A stretch of DNA of 64,000 bases. It comes from Zoroaster sp. YZ-2022. Taxonomy: Eukaryota; Echinodermata; Asteroidea; Forcipulatida; Zoroasteridae. The DNA is taken from positions 8,259,700-8,323,699 of the forward strand of contig CM055822.1 of NCBI GenBank assembly GCA_029582265.1, read 5' to 3'. A program made the translations under genes and the position numbers. The notes under the pieces are model-generated. The model searched no databases and was not told where the DNA came from. It saw only the letters and a list, made by a program, of their open reading frames with translations. Shown one piece after another: positions 23,164 to 34,897 of this stretch (position 1 is the stretch's first letter; the number at the start of each line of letters is the position of its first letter).

Positions 23164-26100
23164 ATGTCTAATATTAATTTCTCTATAGCCTCAATGAACT
23201 GCCGAGGTTTTGGCAATTTGCCCAAACGTAGAGATGTTTTCCATTTCCTTAAATCAAAAAAAATAATCCATTTATTGTTTGCAGGATGTTCATTTTGATA
23301 GGGACATGGAAGACATTGTCAAGAATGAATGGGGATTAGAACGTTACTTTAGTTCCTTTAAGACTAATTCTCGGGGGTGGTTACTTTATTTAATAATAAT
23401 TTCGATTAAAGTATCAAAAATGTAAAGACTGATGAAAATGGTAATATGCTTGTACTTGATTCGGAAATTGGTGATTATAGTACTGCTCTTATTAATTTGT
23501 ATTGTTCAAATACAGACGATCCTAATTTCTATAACGAGATTGCTACCATCCTGAATGATATTGACAATTCTCATAGTATATTATGTGGCGATTGGAATTT
23601 TGAATAATTTACTTAACAGTGTCAATTATACTAGTGCTAATAATCCCCTGGCTAGAAAAAGAGTTCTGGAGATGTGCAATGATTTTGATTTGGTTGATGT
23701 ATGGCGTATTCAGAACCCAGAAATTCGCAGGTTCACCTGGAGACAACATCGTACGTCTAGGTTAGAAAATTTTTTCTAATTTCTTCTGAACTTTAAACCA
23801 AATTAGTGAGTTGTGACATTAAACCAGGTTATAGAACGGATCACTCAATCATTGATATAACGCTTGACTTGACCAAAATAGAACAGGGCAGTGGTTATTG
23901 GAAATTTAATAATTCCTTGTTGAGTGATAATAACTACCCAGATTTAGTGAGAAATGTTATTACTGATTTAGTGGAGGATTATGCAGTGTCTCCTTATTTA
24001 CCTTTCATCCGAAAGACATTCATTTCACTATTAACGATCAGACTTTTTTTGAGATGCTTCTTATGAAAATTAGATCTAAAACTATCTCCTATTCCATATG
24101 GAAAAAGAAAGAGGTTAATAAACTAGATGTTTCTCTGGAAAAGGAGATTAATATTTTGTCTAATAAAGTGGCCGAAGAAGATCTCGAGCCAGTCGATCTT
24201 TTAAGTGTTAAACAGGCCGATCTTGTGGATCTCCGTAAATCCAAACTGGACGGGGTGTTAATTTGATCTAGAATACGATGGATGGAATGCTGGGAAAAAC
24301 CATCTAAGTATTTTTTTGAATATGGAGAAACGCAGTTTTGTTAGTAAGTCTATCAATTGTGTTGTTAATAATGTAAATTCCAGGTTTACTACATCCGACA
24401 AAATTCTTTCCGAGGCCAGGAATTTTTACAAATCTTTGTATTCCCCATTGGAATGTTAATGATTTTGTTGATTTAAACTCTATTTTTAAGAAAGCAGACA
24501 GTTCAATTCTTTCAGATACAATGCGGGACAACCTGGAAGGCCCTTTATCGTATGTCGAGCTTACGCAAGCTTTAAAAAACAGTAAGAATGGTAAATTCCC
24601 AGGTTCTGATGGTTTTAGTTTCGAATTTTACAAATTTTTCTCATCTGATTTATCGTGGTTTTTTCTACGCTCACTCAACTTTGCATATTTCTCGGTCCAG
24701 CTATCAGTCACTCAGAAATATGGTATTATCACTCTGCTGGCAAAAGGGGGCAAATTACCCACTCGCTCCTTAATATATCTTATAAACTGGCGTCTGCATG
24801 TATCGCTGAGATATTGAAAGCTTGACTGCCCCATGAGCGCCAAATAGGATTTATGGCGGGTCGTTTTATAGGCAAATATATTCATCTAGTGTATGACTTC
24901 CTTGATATTACTGATTCGGATAACATTCCTGGTCTATTAATTTCTATTGATTTTGAAAAAGCGCTTGACTCAGTTTCACATGAGTTTATCCTTAATATTT
25001 TGGATAAATTTAATTTTGGTCCATATATATATATAAAAATTAAAAAATGGACCAAAATTTTCTACAATCAGGCCTCTTCTTCGATCTTAGTTAACAGTTT
25101 CCTCTCAGAATCCTTAAAATTAGAGAGGGGTTGTAGACAAGGTGGCGGTCTTAGCCCATATTTATTTATTTTGTGTGTAGAGGTTCTTGATATGATGGTA
25201 AGTAATGACAAACTGGTAAATAGTTTCAATTATCACAGTATGCTGATGACACTGTTTTGTTTCTTGATGGTTCTGAAAAATCTATGCAGACTGCATTTAA
25301 CATTCTTGACTTATTTGCCAATAATGTCGGGAGAGTTAATGTTGATAAAACGAATGTGGTTTGGATTGGTTCAAAGAAAGGTAGTGTGAACAAGGTATAC
25401 CTTGTATATGTGAGGAGATCAATGTCCACTGGGTGGGGTCTTTGGAGATCTTTAAAATACTTGGCATTGAGTGTTCCACAGATCTACATTCCATGGTTTT
25501 ACTTAATTTGATCATTGTGCCACAGAGTGTTTGACGAAACATCTTCAGCAGTCACGGGAGTATGTACCAGGGTGAATTCAGACCAGGATATAACCCCCCC
25601 CCAAAAAAAATGTTTTCCCATTCTTATGGGTACAAAGCAATTTCAAAGATCCCCTTCCAAAGGAAACATTCCAGAATTATCCATGATCTTACGGTATAGG
25701 AAAACCCAACCACAACTATTGTCAGAAACAAGGAGTCTGCTGAGCCAAGTGATTTTAAGGTCGTTCATGTAATCTTTAATATCTACCATACGTAGCCCTA
25801 TAATCTTGAACCATTTGATTTCTACTAACCCGGTCAATTACCCCTCCAAATGAATTTGAAAAAAAAATAAAAACATTGACAATATTAATAGGCGGATCAG
25901 GAATAGTTAAAATAAGAAAAGTAAGTTTAGATAGAAGTAAAGATTTGACAACAGTGATTCTGCCAAGAACTGTAAGATTCCGTTTAGACCATCTCGTTAT
26001 CAGATTACGTAATAAATACGTTATCTTACTGTAATTAAGGTGATAAAAAATGCATCTGTTATAAACATTGGGAGTCTGCAGGAGTCAAATATATTTTCGA

Positions 26101-27013
26101 TCTTTTGAATAACAACGTTAAATTTCTGTCATTTGAGGACTTCAGGAATAAGTTTAACATTAGAACTAATTTCTCGTCAGGGCTATCAAGTTTGCTTTTC
26201 CAAACATGTTCCCTTAAAAAAAAATGCATTATTCAATGTCCTTTTATTCCTTTTAATTTTAAAATTTTGTTGAAGGATAAGAAAGGTTCGAGCAGAATTT
26301 TTAAAGTCCTGATCTGCAGGAAAGTACCTTTATACATTCATTTCTAAGTGGAACAATAAGTTGCAAACAGACTATTATTTTAATGGTCGTTAGTCTTATA
26401 TTTCTTTCAATTATACAATAGACACTAGGTTGAGATGGTTCCAGTATAGACTAACACACAGGATTTTAGGTACGAATTATTTTCTTTTCAAAAAGTCGAA
26501 CAAGAATTTATGTACCTTTTGTAACAATGAAGAGGAGACTCTTATTCATCTGTTCTGCTCATGTGACTCAACAACTTCCTTTTATACTTCAGTTGTTTCG
26601 TGGATCAAGAATAAAACTAATTTTAACATCATCTTAGACAATGAAGTACTTCTGTTTGGTAAAACTGACTTACTTTGAGTGTAAAGCTAGTAACCTGATC
26701 CTGTTAAGATGAAAATGACCAAGGAAATACCATTTCTTTCAATTCTCAAAAAAGATCTTAGGAATTACTATTCCATGGAAAAATTTATGTACAGTTGTAA
26801 TGATAATATGGCAAAATTTTACCGTAAATGGGACTTGTTCTCTGTACTTTGCCAAGACCAATAAGTATTTTATTTCCTGTACTGTTGTGATATGTATAAC
26901 ATTATTATCTCAGTGTTAAGATGTTTAAATGATTAATTTTGAATTGTTGATAATAAATTGTTATCCCCCGGGATAATAAAAAAAATAAATAAATAAATAA
27001 AAATAAATAAAAT
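23164..27013 (+). pseudogene. L1/Tx1-like LINE ORF2, with internal inversion
   Basis: ORF2 begins at ATG 23164 with the APE-type endonuclease start (FSIASMNCRGFGNLPKRRD). The next endonuclease motif appears as QDVHF in place of the usual QETHF (about 23282). PGYRTDHSIIDI follows near 23826. The reverse transcriptase has KFPGSDGFSFEFYK (about 24592), SIDFEKALDSVSHEF (about 24945), the QGGGLSPYLF block (about 25139) and YADD at 25239-25250. After 26041 come the thumb-side region and a Cys-rich end, RWFQYRLTHRILGTNYF and CTFCNNEEETLIHLFCSC (26433-26571). It ends in an A-rich tail (26978-27013). Frameshifts and stops are frequent, and 25506-26041 is inverted. Confidence 0.85.
25506..26041 (-). 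pseudogene. inverted internal segment of the L1/Tx1-like ORF2
   Basis: Read on the minus strand, this segment encodes the stretch that belongs between the plus-strand parts: SKRNLTVLGRITVVKSLLL near its start, NDLKITWLSRLLVSDNS in the middle and SSNTLWHND at its end. The plus-strand coding runs up to the left breakpoint and resumes straight after the right one. Both breakpoints carry a cttaatt-type sequence in inverted orientation (about 25503-25509 and 26034-26041), which could have mediated the flip. Nothing appears to be lost. Confidence 0.85.
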
Positions 27014-27145
27014 AAACTGTGAACGGGTTATCACGGTGTTATCCTGTTTCAATAACGATGGATCAGTGGGTGAAGCATCAATAATGCGCCCTCTCTTGTT
27101 CCAAACGTTTGTTCTTGATAAAACTCCTTTAAGTTTTGTTATTAA

Positions 27146-27683
27146 TCCTATCAAGACAGGGGGATATTTCCCCATAATTTGTTTTTAAATAATATGTCCT
27201 GAACGCTTTGTCCGATCACGCTGAAATTTTATAACTTTTCCCAACCATTATGTAGAACCATTTTAGGTTAAAAATACTAAGGGTTTATTGTCAACTTTCA
27301 AACTGAACTGAAGTTATGTGACCTTTCAATGTATTCTGGGAATCCAATATGGCAGTCATTACGTTTGAATGCAATAATGTTATATTTTGTCCCCAATACA
27401 TGATTTGTTAAAGGTTTCTCCGAGTTTTTTTTGTGTTAAATATATAAATTTATGACATCAATACATCTATGTATCATGGATGTTATAAAATCTGCTTTTA
27501 TTGAACTTTTGGTAAACAAAATCTTTATTTTAGGATGTGAACAATACTATTACCAAAAAAGAGGAAAAATTACCAACAAATGGGTAACCTATGAAAGTTT
27601 TCATGGCCTCATTCGATAAATGAAGTTTCATGGAAAATACGGAGGTCTGATGAGAATGAAAAAAAAAGGCCCTGGCGATGGGG
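27146..27683 (-). mobile_element. full-length TTAA MITE of the CCCTATCAAG family
   Basis: TTAA flanks both ends (27142-27145 and 27684-27687). Read on the minus strand the element starts CCCCATCGCCAGGG, and its other end is the inverted form of TCCTATCAAGACAGGG. Inner landmarks (ctccgtattttccatgaaac, tcataggt.acc, 'aaaagttcaataaa..cagat') tie it to the partial copies at 14.0, 41.7 and 46.8 kb. The TTAA flanks fit piggyBac-type transposition. No transposase. Confidence 0.7.
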
Positions 27684-27879
27684 TTAAGGCATAGTTCAAT
27701 ATTAACCAAGCCTATTATCAGGCTGTTTTCTCAATTTTACCAGTAATTATTTGCACTATCCATACGGCATACCAAATCAATACAAAGACCGTGAATTTAG
27801 TGCAATGATGTGACCGGCTATAAATTTAAAAAGTTGCATATAAAATGCTTTCACTCCAATATTTGTCATTGATGCTTCA

Positions 27880-28005
27880 GTCAGGATTCGAACCCACAAC
27901 CTCCTGCTTACTAGTACAGACGTCTTAACCTCTCGAAGAACATTTGGCTGATGCCGGACCCGAACCAGAGTACGAGTGCTCTACCAACTAAGCTAACCAG
28001 CCCCT
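27880..28005 (-). mobile_element. two adjacent tRNA-like SINE heads
   Basis: On the minus strand, 27950-28005 reads ctggttagcttagttggtag (A-box) then 'ctggttcgggtccgg' (B-box). 27880-27940 reads 'cgagaggttaagacgtctg' and gtgggttcgaatcct. The second matches the head of the SINE at 32794-33082. The anticodon-arm regions are abnormal, so neither is a functional tRNA. Confidence 0.6.
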
Positions 28006-28009
28006 ATGT

Positions 28010-28775
28010 TGGTGGGCGGTCCACTTATGCCAAATTATTATCTATTGCTCTATGGGGCCAGGTCAGAGGCCAAACCATATCTGACGAGTGGCAAGGGATC
28101 AAGCCCCGGTCAGATGCAAACAACCTGGGTAACGGCAGTAGCGGGGATCACACAACGTTTGTTGTTATAAATTTGAAATAAAAATGGGATTCTTGTCATT
28201 TGGTAAGTGGAACACACATCACGTGCCATCCCTTTTTTCCCATATAGGACAAATCTTCCAATGTTTTGTCATCCACTTAGCAAAATATTTCACTCAGTGA
28301 AATATTCTGCTACATTTTTGCTCAAATGCATTCAATATTTGTATATTAAAATCCAAACAACATAATAAATGTTCACATTGGATGCACAAACAATTTAAAT
28401 ACCGGTAACTTTAATGATTTTACTTAAAAAACAATGCTGTGTCAAATACATGTACCATGGAAATAATCTGAACAAAGGAGGTAGGCCAACAATCAGCAGG
28501 CATAGTATTTCCTTTTTATTCAGTGAGTTTCCCCTATGGAAGTACAATTTGAGACACATTCACTTACATTATGGGGTACTGGCCGCCGCAATCTTGGTAC
28601 AATGAAATGGAAGGTATGTAATAGGCTGTCGCGATTAGGAATTCATGAATATGTATGAGACGTCTGATTGGCTGAAATATCGCGAGATGGCAATTCTCGT
28701 TTGCAGAAAAAAAATCGCCAACTGGACACACGTTTTTTACGTTGTTGTACAAAGAATAAATATAATTATAGGAAG
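28010..28775. other. no supported gene
   Basis: AT-rich, with short unsupported open frames only. Confidence 0.35.
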
Positions 28776-28784
28776 AAACTCGTT

Positions 28785-28920
28785 TTTTAACTGTGAAGTT
28801 ACTCATGCACTGAGTATTTCACTGTGTATACAGTGCTATACACACGTTGGTGTAGGGCAAAATTAAATAAATTGTTCATCACCCGACGCAAAAAATTTCA
28901 TCAATCTATGAACAGGGTTC
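28785..28920 (+). mobile_element. 3' half of SINE family 2
   Basis: It carries 'acagtgctatacacacgttg' followed by 'gtgtagggcaaaattaaat' and 'cccgacgca', ending 'tttcatcaatctatgaac'. This matches the second half of the full SINE at 32794-33082. The tRNA-like head is missing. Confidence 0.7.
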
Positions 28921-29694
28921 TGTTGTACAAATGAAGAGAAAATTAGGCACAGAAGAGCATTAAATTTGAGAGGTGTTTATACCATGAATCATCTGTACAG
29001 GTTTATCTGCTATCCTGTGGAAATCACTTGATTAAAATTGAATTTTCCTGTGCTTGTAGAAAATACCAAAATAACATATAATATGAAAAGAACTGAAAGT
29101 CAAACTTTACAAAGAGTATTTTTTTATTTGTTTAATTTGCCAACAAAATGGTATCTATTGCTTGGAAATTGCAAATGCATTTTTACAATGTTTTTCATGC
29201 ATTACGGGATTGGTATGGTTGAAACTTTTATAGGATGGTTGTTTTAAATATTACTTGATACCCATGAATTATGAATACAACCAGCTTTCCAAAATGACAG
29301 ATTAACAAAAATGAAGAAAAAAAAACATTTATAACCAAAATACTTGAAAAGTAATAATAATTGTGAAAAAGTTGTTGGTTTTTTAACCTAAAGTGTTAAA
29401 CTCTATAAGGTTGGTGAATTTTAATTGTATACCAATTGTTTATTACCTACAAGTGTGCCACTTGTGTACTATCTTCGTCCACAGCATACTACTCCAAGAT
29501 CATTCATGTCATTCATAACGTAGTGTTCAACAGATTGACGAGCCAGGTCTCAATAAGAAGCAATGGAGTCTTGGAGAAATGTACCTCTCTAGCGCACCTT
29601 AGCGTTTATCGCGTTCGCCCTCGTGTTTATATTGCAAACCGAACAGATAATCTCATTCGAATTTAACTTGATTTGTTTTAGTTGTCGATTTATT

Positions 29695-30440
29695 TTTATG
29701 TATAAAATGGAAAATATTGAGAAATGTCCTTGACTTATAGACAAAAATACTACCGATAGATACTTAATTTCAATCACGCGGCAAACAGCCACCGATAGAT
29801 AAAGTGCAAAGTTCATATTTACCGAACGAAAGTGCGGTGTAATTTTCAGTCTTTTTATTTAATGTATATCTGGATTTAACAACACATCGAGTTTAAAGAA
29901 GGGATTGTATTTGATAATTTGTTTTCAATTAATCTTATGTTGTTTTCTGCCCCTTACTAACCCCCTGCTGTTGACAATGCGTGTTTGTTCTTCAATTAGG
30001 ATTCGCAAACTCCCTTCGCCAAGTTTGTTTTCTTTGATATTTTGGAGAAAATCAGCTTCGTATGTGCGTATCTTGACGTTTCTGCGTTTATTTAGCCGTC
30101 AAAAGCAGAACTTGAATAAGATGAGTCTCCAGCAAGATACTGAAAAGTGTCGTTTTGTTATTTGGAAACATTGCTATTTTACTTGCGGAAGGGAAAACGA
30201 CTGCTTTAAAATATTTTTTTCTCAAAATAATCTCAAGAAGCCTGGTTTTACAGTAAGTATGTATCGAAATGACTTGATGGTGGGTCCCACCTTATATTCA
30301 TGTTGGCACTGTCTTACTGAAAAACCAAGCTTCTGACTCCTATCTTGTGAAATATATAATTTCAAAGTATTTGTTTATCTTTGTAAAAGTAAATTATATC
30401 AATGTTGCAATGAAAACACAAATGTATCTTCTGACATCGT
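29695..30440 (+). repeat. relics of the LRR-locus intron units
   Basis: At 29765-29900, 'aatttcaatcacgcggcaaa' and 'tatctggatttaacaacaca' match intron sequence after the LRR exon at 17888-17959. At 30165-30440, 'acattgctattttacttgcg', 'ttttacagtaagtatgta' and 'gggtccca' match copies at 42.3, 45.2, 46.4 and 50.0 kb. A 143-codon frame crosses this (29905-30336) but resembles no family and is not kept in the other copies. Confidence 0.6.
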
Positions 30441-30719
30441 CTATGTAGGCCTATCTCATAATATTTTACTTTATACACACAGACACAAAGCCAAGGGTGA
30501 CCAATATGATATCCTGCTACAATGACAGATTATTGTATTTTGTGTATGTTGAGATTTGTTCAGTTGGCCCCTGCAATCGCTTACAATCGGCCTGACAATA
30601 AACTGTGTTCCACTCAGTGTTTTTTGGTTAATTTTTAGTAATAGGTAAAGGCAAGGTTTATTATTGGTCCGCGTGGATGTGTGTTTAAGAAACTGATGTC
30701 TTTCTTTCGAATTAAGTTG

Positions 30720-31640
30720 TCAGTGTGTAAATTGCATATTATAGTTTCCTTCGCTAAACCAATTAGTGCTATTCGTTTGGGCTGTTTCATATTTTTTATG
30801 TTTGGATATTTCCTTCATTGTACCTTCGATGTTTGACTCTGGGTTAACGTTGTCGGTAAGCGAATGGTTTAATTTTAATGACAAACGGAATGAATGTATT
30901 TGTACACGTCTATCTTTCTCTGTCAAGTTGATGAGTAATCTCATTTTGTCTGAAATACAGTTTCGACTGGCGAATGATATGAGACCTTTGTGGCTTTTGG
31001 GGTGTAGGGATGAAATTTAAACTTCCTCCTTGCGCAATTAATTCAATGTATGTCAGGCAGAGGGAGTCGAAGATTTGTGTTCTAATTTCCAGGTCGATGT
31101 CGTGATTTTTGAAGAATTGCTTGTTTTTGTGAAAAGCACCGAGGCAAGAGCTTTTACGATAGTTCAGCTCTGTTTGGCCAGTTTTTGGCAGGTTCCAGTC
31201 AATCTTTGTTCCCAGATATTTGAATGTTGAAACGTTGTTTGCTGGTTTCCCTTTGATCGTGATAACAGAGTTTGGATATGGTGACGTGAGGCAATTCATT
31301 ACCATGGTTTCGCTTGTTTCACGCTCAAAACTGAACCATACTCCTCTAGTATAAACACCAAAATATCTGCAGACGTCTGTAGATCTTTTTTCGAACGACC
31401 AAAGATGACTAAATCATCAGCGTAGCCCGCTCAGCACACCCACTTGGAGCCTCGCGTCAGAGCGACAGCTCTCATCTTTCGATTGGAGCATTCTTATGGG
31501 ATATTGAATTGAATGTCGAGGCTAAGGTGTTGTTGGTTGCACTCCTGTTGAAATTGTTTGAGGACGGAGTCAAAAAAGATGTTGAAAAGGCGGGGTCCTT
31601 CAACACTGCCTTGCAAGACACCAGAAGATATATGAAACTG
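30720..31640 (-). pseudogene. non-LTR reverse-transcriptase fragment
   Basis: On the minus strand there is a QGSVEGPRLFNIFFDSVL block (about 31550-31600), the catalytic YADDLVIFG (about 31410-31435), then KGKPANNVSTFKYLGTKIDW (about 31190-31250) and a C-terminal region. The order is that of RT blocks 4 to 7 and the following thumb of a LINE. Frameshifts separate them. A short upstream RT piece, DGILDFTKPFN, is at about 32222-32255, separated by the block at 31690-32215. The endonuclease is absent; a related one may be the fragment at the right edge of the window. Clade not assigned. Confidence 0.75.
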
Positions 31641-31644
31641 AGCC

Positions 31645-32215
31645 AGACACGATCATGAATCTCATTCTTAAAAATATTTGGCTCGGAAAAGAACCGTTTG
31701 GTTTAAAATTATGTGGATGTCACGCTCATATTATGAGTTGAGTTCTGCCGATTGTGCGATGATTTGAATGACCCAGTGTGCCTGTCTACGATCCCTCTCA
31801 TCTTTGATTTTGGTATGAACCAAGCTGACCGTACTTCCTTAGCTTGTGCTAGTTGGGATTCCACTGTGGTGAGCCTCGACTGGAATCAGGCGCGTTATGA
31901 GCCAGAGGTTGTTGGGGAGTGTATTTTATTTTCGCCGAAATGCAGGATCTGGAACGTCTAAGGGTGGATGTGCCAATTATATTTGTGAGCTTTTATGTTA
32001 TGATGCCCCCCCCCCCGAAAAAAAAATCAGCAGGCTCATAGGGATGCATTCCTGCCCGGGAGGAGGTTATCCTCCCCCTCCCTCGAAACACCGCTTAAAG
32101 CAACATTATACGTAACATTTTGTAATGCACGTAAAAAAGAAAGCGCCTTGAGCACCACTTAGTTGGTGGATACGTGCGCTATATAAGTCCACACATTATT
32201 ATTATTATTATTATT
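31645..32215 (+). repeat. composite repeat shared with 62300-62900
   Basis: It shares 'gacacgatcatgaatctcat', 'gtttggtttaaaattatgtg' and a long block including 'ctggaatcaggcgcgttatg' with 62.3-62.9 kb. It ends in the SINE-family-1 tail and an ATT run (32140-32215). A plus-strand frame of about 70 codons is similar in both copies (contains SLDWNQARYEPEVVGE) but has no known domain. Conservation may simply be recent common descent. Confidence 0.6.
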
Positions 32216-32299
32216 ATTATGATTAAAGGGCTTGGTGAAATCTAGTATACCATCGAAACTGGTTTGTTAGATCTACTAGATTTACTAGATCAAATAATG

Positions 32300-32795
32300 C
32301 TTGGTTGCATTCATCCGACCAAATATTGTTTTTTTTTCTTGCTGAGTAAATTTGTCAGCGGAGCATCCGAAACATTCCTACAAAATTTCCGATAATACAC
32401 AGCCATCATCTATGTACACTTCAGTGTTTGTCAAACCCTTGATCATTATTATTCATTAATCTTTGAAACGACGCAGGCGCGTTTTTCAAACAAAAAGGGA
32501 GGACCTTACGCTGATATAACCCCTGAGGAGTCACAAAAGCAGAAACTTGTTTTGCACGAGGAGTAAGAGGGACCTGCCAATATCCCTTTAACAAATCAAA
32601 AGTACTCACAAACTTAGCTTCATCAACAAGATCAATACAATCATCTACTCTTGACAGTGGACATCTGTCAGATTTTGTCTCTGAATTCACTTTTCTAAAA
32701 TCTGTACACAATCTAAAAGAAGAATCAGTTTTTGGTACCAAAATACAATGGTGAACTCCAATTACTGTCACTTTCCTCTATAATATTATAATCAA
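32300..32795 (-). pseudogene. Ty3/gypsy reverse transcriptase, 3' part
   Basis: The minus strand encodes a clear gypsy RT: SFRLCTDFRKVNS, FDLLKGYWQVPLTPRAKQ, VSAFVTPQGLYQ and NAPASFQRLMN, followed by YIDD at about 32385-32400. Immediately after YIDD the sequence jumps to YYRKFCRNVSDAPLTNLL (about 32315-32365), a motif normally about 90 residues downstream, so there is an internal deletion. RNase H is absent. It continues the connecting region at 33096-33415, from which it is separated by a SINE. Confidence 0.85.
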
Positions 32796-33082
32796 TTAAA
32801 ATCAAAGTGAAATTCACCAATCTATATATATGTATCGCGGAACCCGCTGCTATCTAGGATTCTAGCCGGCCAATCGTCATCGGGCAAGCTAGGTGGTCGA
32901 GAGGTTAAGACGTCTGCACTAGTAAGCAGGAGGTCGTGGGTTCGAATCCCGCCCGAGTCGCCTGTGTAGTTTTTCACAGACACTCGGAAAACACTGAGAA
33001 TACAGTGCTATGCACACGTCGGTGTAGGGCAAAATTAAATCAATTGTTTATCTCCCGACGCAAGAATTTCACCAATCTATAA
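32794..33082 (+). mobile_element. SINE family 2, inserted in gypsy pol
   Basis: It has a tRNA-like head: 'ggtggtcgagaggttaagac' (A-box), then gtgggttcgaatcccgcc (B-box, perfect). The body has 'gtgtagggcaaaattaaat' and 'cccgacgcaag', ending 'tttcaccaatctata'. ATATTATAATC is present at 32783-32793 and 33083-33093, which reads as an 11-bp target duplication. The interrupted gypsy frame resumes on both sides. A short copy of the SINE 3' end near 32806-32826 suggests two tandem copies. Confidence 0.8.
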
Positions 33083-33095
33083 ATATTATAATCGT

Positions 33096-33415
33096 TCATG
33101 TATTTAATCTCCTCATTAAAATGTTACTGATTTAGTGGTCCCACTCTGGACGGGTGTTATTTAATGGGCGTGGCATCCCCTACACCAATATCATGAAATA
33201 CAGTATCAGTTTTACCCGGAACATTGGGAAATAAATGTAAATACTCTTGCATTAGATCAGACAGTTCAGATTTCTGTTGGGAAGTCAAATGACCTAACTT
33301 ATCACTCAAACTGAAACGGGTGCCCGGAATGTCGGATGACTGATCACCATAAATACGTTTTCTGAATGGTTTTCAACCTCAACATTTACGCTACAAACGG
33401 TCTTTTCATGGTGTT
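33096..33415 (-). pseudogene. Ty3/gypsy connecting region before RT
   Basis: On the minus strand it encodes LSDKLGHLTSQQKSELSDL, LFPNVPGKTDTVFHDIGVG and NEEIKYM. This is the segment that precedes RT block 1 in gypsy elements where integrase lies upstream. It is contiguous with the integrase C-terminal motif at 33425-33505 and with the RT at 32300-32795. Confidence 0.8.
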
Positions 33416-33424
33416 TCCATCATT

Positions 33425-33523
33425 TCTGTCATGATACTGTTTTAACATGTTAATGTGACAAACACGTTTCTGTTTACGCCTATCAGAAGTATGAATATAA
33501 GGAGCGAGTTGTTTCATCACGGA
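33425..33523 (-). pseudogene. Ty3/gypsy integrase C-terminus
   Basis: On the minus strand VMKQL, then TSDRRKQKRVCHINMLKQYH, resembles the 'CHVN(M/L)LKPY' motif at the end of integrase in this class of gypsy element. It lies directly upstream of the RT connecting region, so integrase precedes reverse transcriptase. It is cut off at about 33523 by the 5' end of a CR1/L2 LINE, and the preceding part of the domain reappears at 35985-36260. Confidence 0.75.
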
Positions 33524-34897
33524 TCTCTAACCTGTCGGACACATTTCAGTCAGCCTATAAACCATTTCATTGAACGGAAACTGCTCTTCTTCGCGTCAAC
33601 AATGACATTTTATCTGCCATGGATGATGGACAATTACTGCATTAGTTTTGTTAGACTTAAGCGCCGCTTTTGACACAGTCGATCACAAAGTCCTTCTCTC
33701 CCGCCTTCAATATCATCTTGGAATACATGACACAGCCCTCGATTGGTGTAAATCCTACCTTTTAAATAGGCCTCAGCATGTTTGTATTGGTAACGCTATC
33801 TCCAAGCCTGTTATTCTGGACTATTCTGTACCCCCCAAGGCTCCGTACTCGGCCCACAGTCGTTTACTGTTTATACCTTTCCAGTTCGTGATATCATTTT
33901 GAAGTATAATTTAAATTATCATGTCTACGCTGATGACACACAGCTTTATATTACTTTTAAATCTTCTCAAGAACCTGCCGAGTCGTGTATTACAACACTG
34001 GAGAAATGTATTCAAGAGATTTGTAGTTGGATGAGACAAAACTTCCTGAAATTGAATGACGAAAAGACAGAATTTGTTCTATTTGGATCACGTCATCAAC
34101 TATCTAAAGTTTCTCTTTCATTTATTACAATTGGTGACTCGCAGATAACCCCCTCATCACAAGCACGTAATTTGGGTGTTATATATACTCGACAATGGCT
34201 TTAAAACCTCATATCTCCAATATTGTTCGTATATCATCATTCTATATCAGAAATATTAGCCGAATAAGGAAATACTTGAATAAAAGTGCTGCTGAACAAA
34301 TTATACATGCGTTTGTCAAATCACGGCTCGATAACGGGAATGCTCTCCTTTATGCTCTCCCGCAGAATCAAATATCTCGTCTTCAGCACACACAAAACAC
34401 AGCAGCTCGTGTTGTAACTTTGTCCAGAAAGTCATGCCATATCACGCCAATATTGAAAGAACTGCACTGGCTTCCTGTTTCACAGAGAATTGTTTTTAAA
34501 CTTATGCTAATTGTTCACAAATCTTTTAATAGTATTGCTCCAATTTATATTTCTGAACTGCTTAAAGTCTACACTCCATCACGCAACTTGCGCTCCAGCA
34601 ACATGTCACTCCTAAAGGAACCAACTTCAAAACGGAACTGGGGTGATAGGTCGTTTTCTGTCGCGACTCCGAGACTCTGGAATCATCTTCCACCTAAAAT
34701 CAAATCTTGTCATAGTATAACTAGATTTAAGTCGATGCTTAAAACTTATCTTATGTCACAATTCTTCAAAGATGATGTATATTTGTAATTGCATTGTAGA
34801 TACATGTATCTCAGTACATAATTTTTTTTTCTCCTATGCTATCATTGTATATTGTTTGTATTCATGTTTTTTCTTTGTTTCCGCGCCTTGAGCGCCC
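33524..34897 (+). pseudogene. CR1/L2-like LINE, 5'-truncated, main part
   Basis: A jockey-superfamily RT begins mid-domain: FQSAYKPFH (33543), then LLDLSAAFDTVDHKVLL (about 33645), a damaged block 4, YADDTQLY with YADD at 33926-33937, and FLKLNDEKTEFVLFGSRH. A long C-terminal tail follows, including ARVVTLSRKSCHITPILKEL (about 34410) and LWNHLPPKIKSCHSI (about 34677). It has about two frameshifts. The 3' UTR ends gcgccttgagcgccc, interrupted by a hAT-type element, and continues at 35594. The 5' truncation is typical of LINE insertion, and the target is the gypsy integrase region. Confidence 0.85.

Noticed and set aside
29905..30336. 143-codon gene
   Set aside because: No recognisable family, no splice context, and paralogous units at 42, 45, 46 and 50 kb have no matching frame.
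31752..31961. Conserved small protein shared with 62565-62843
   Set aside because: The similarity covers non-coding flanks equally, so it reflects a shared repeat, not protein selection. It remains possible but unsupported.
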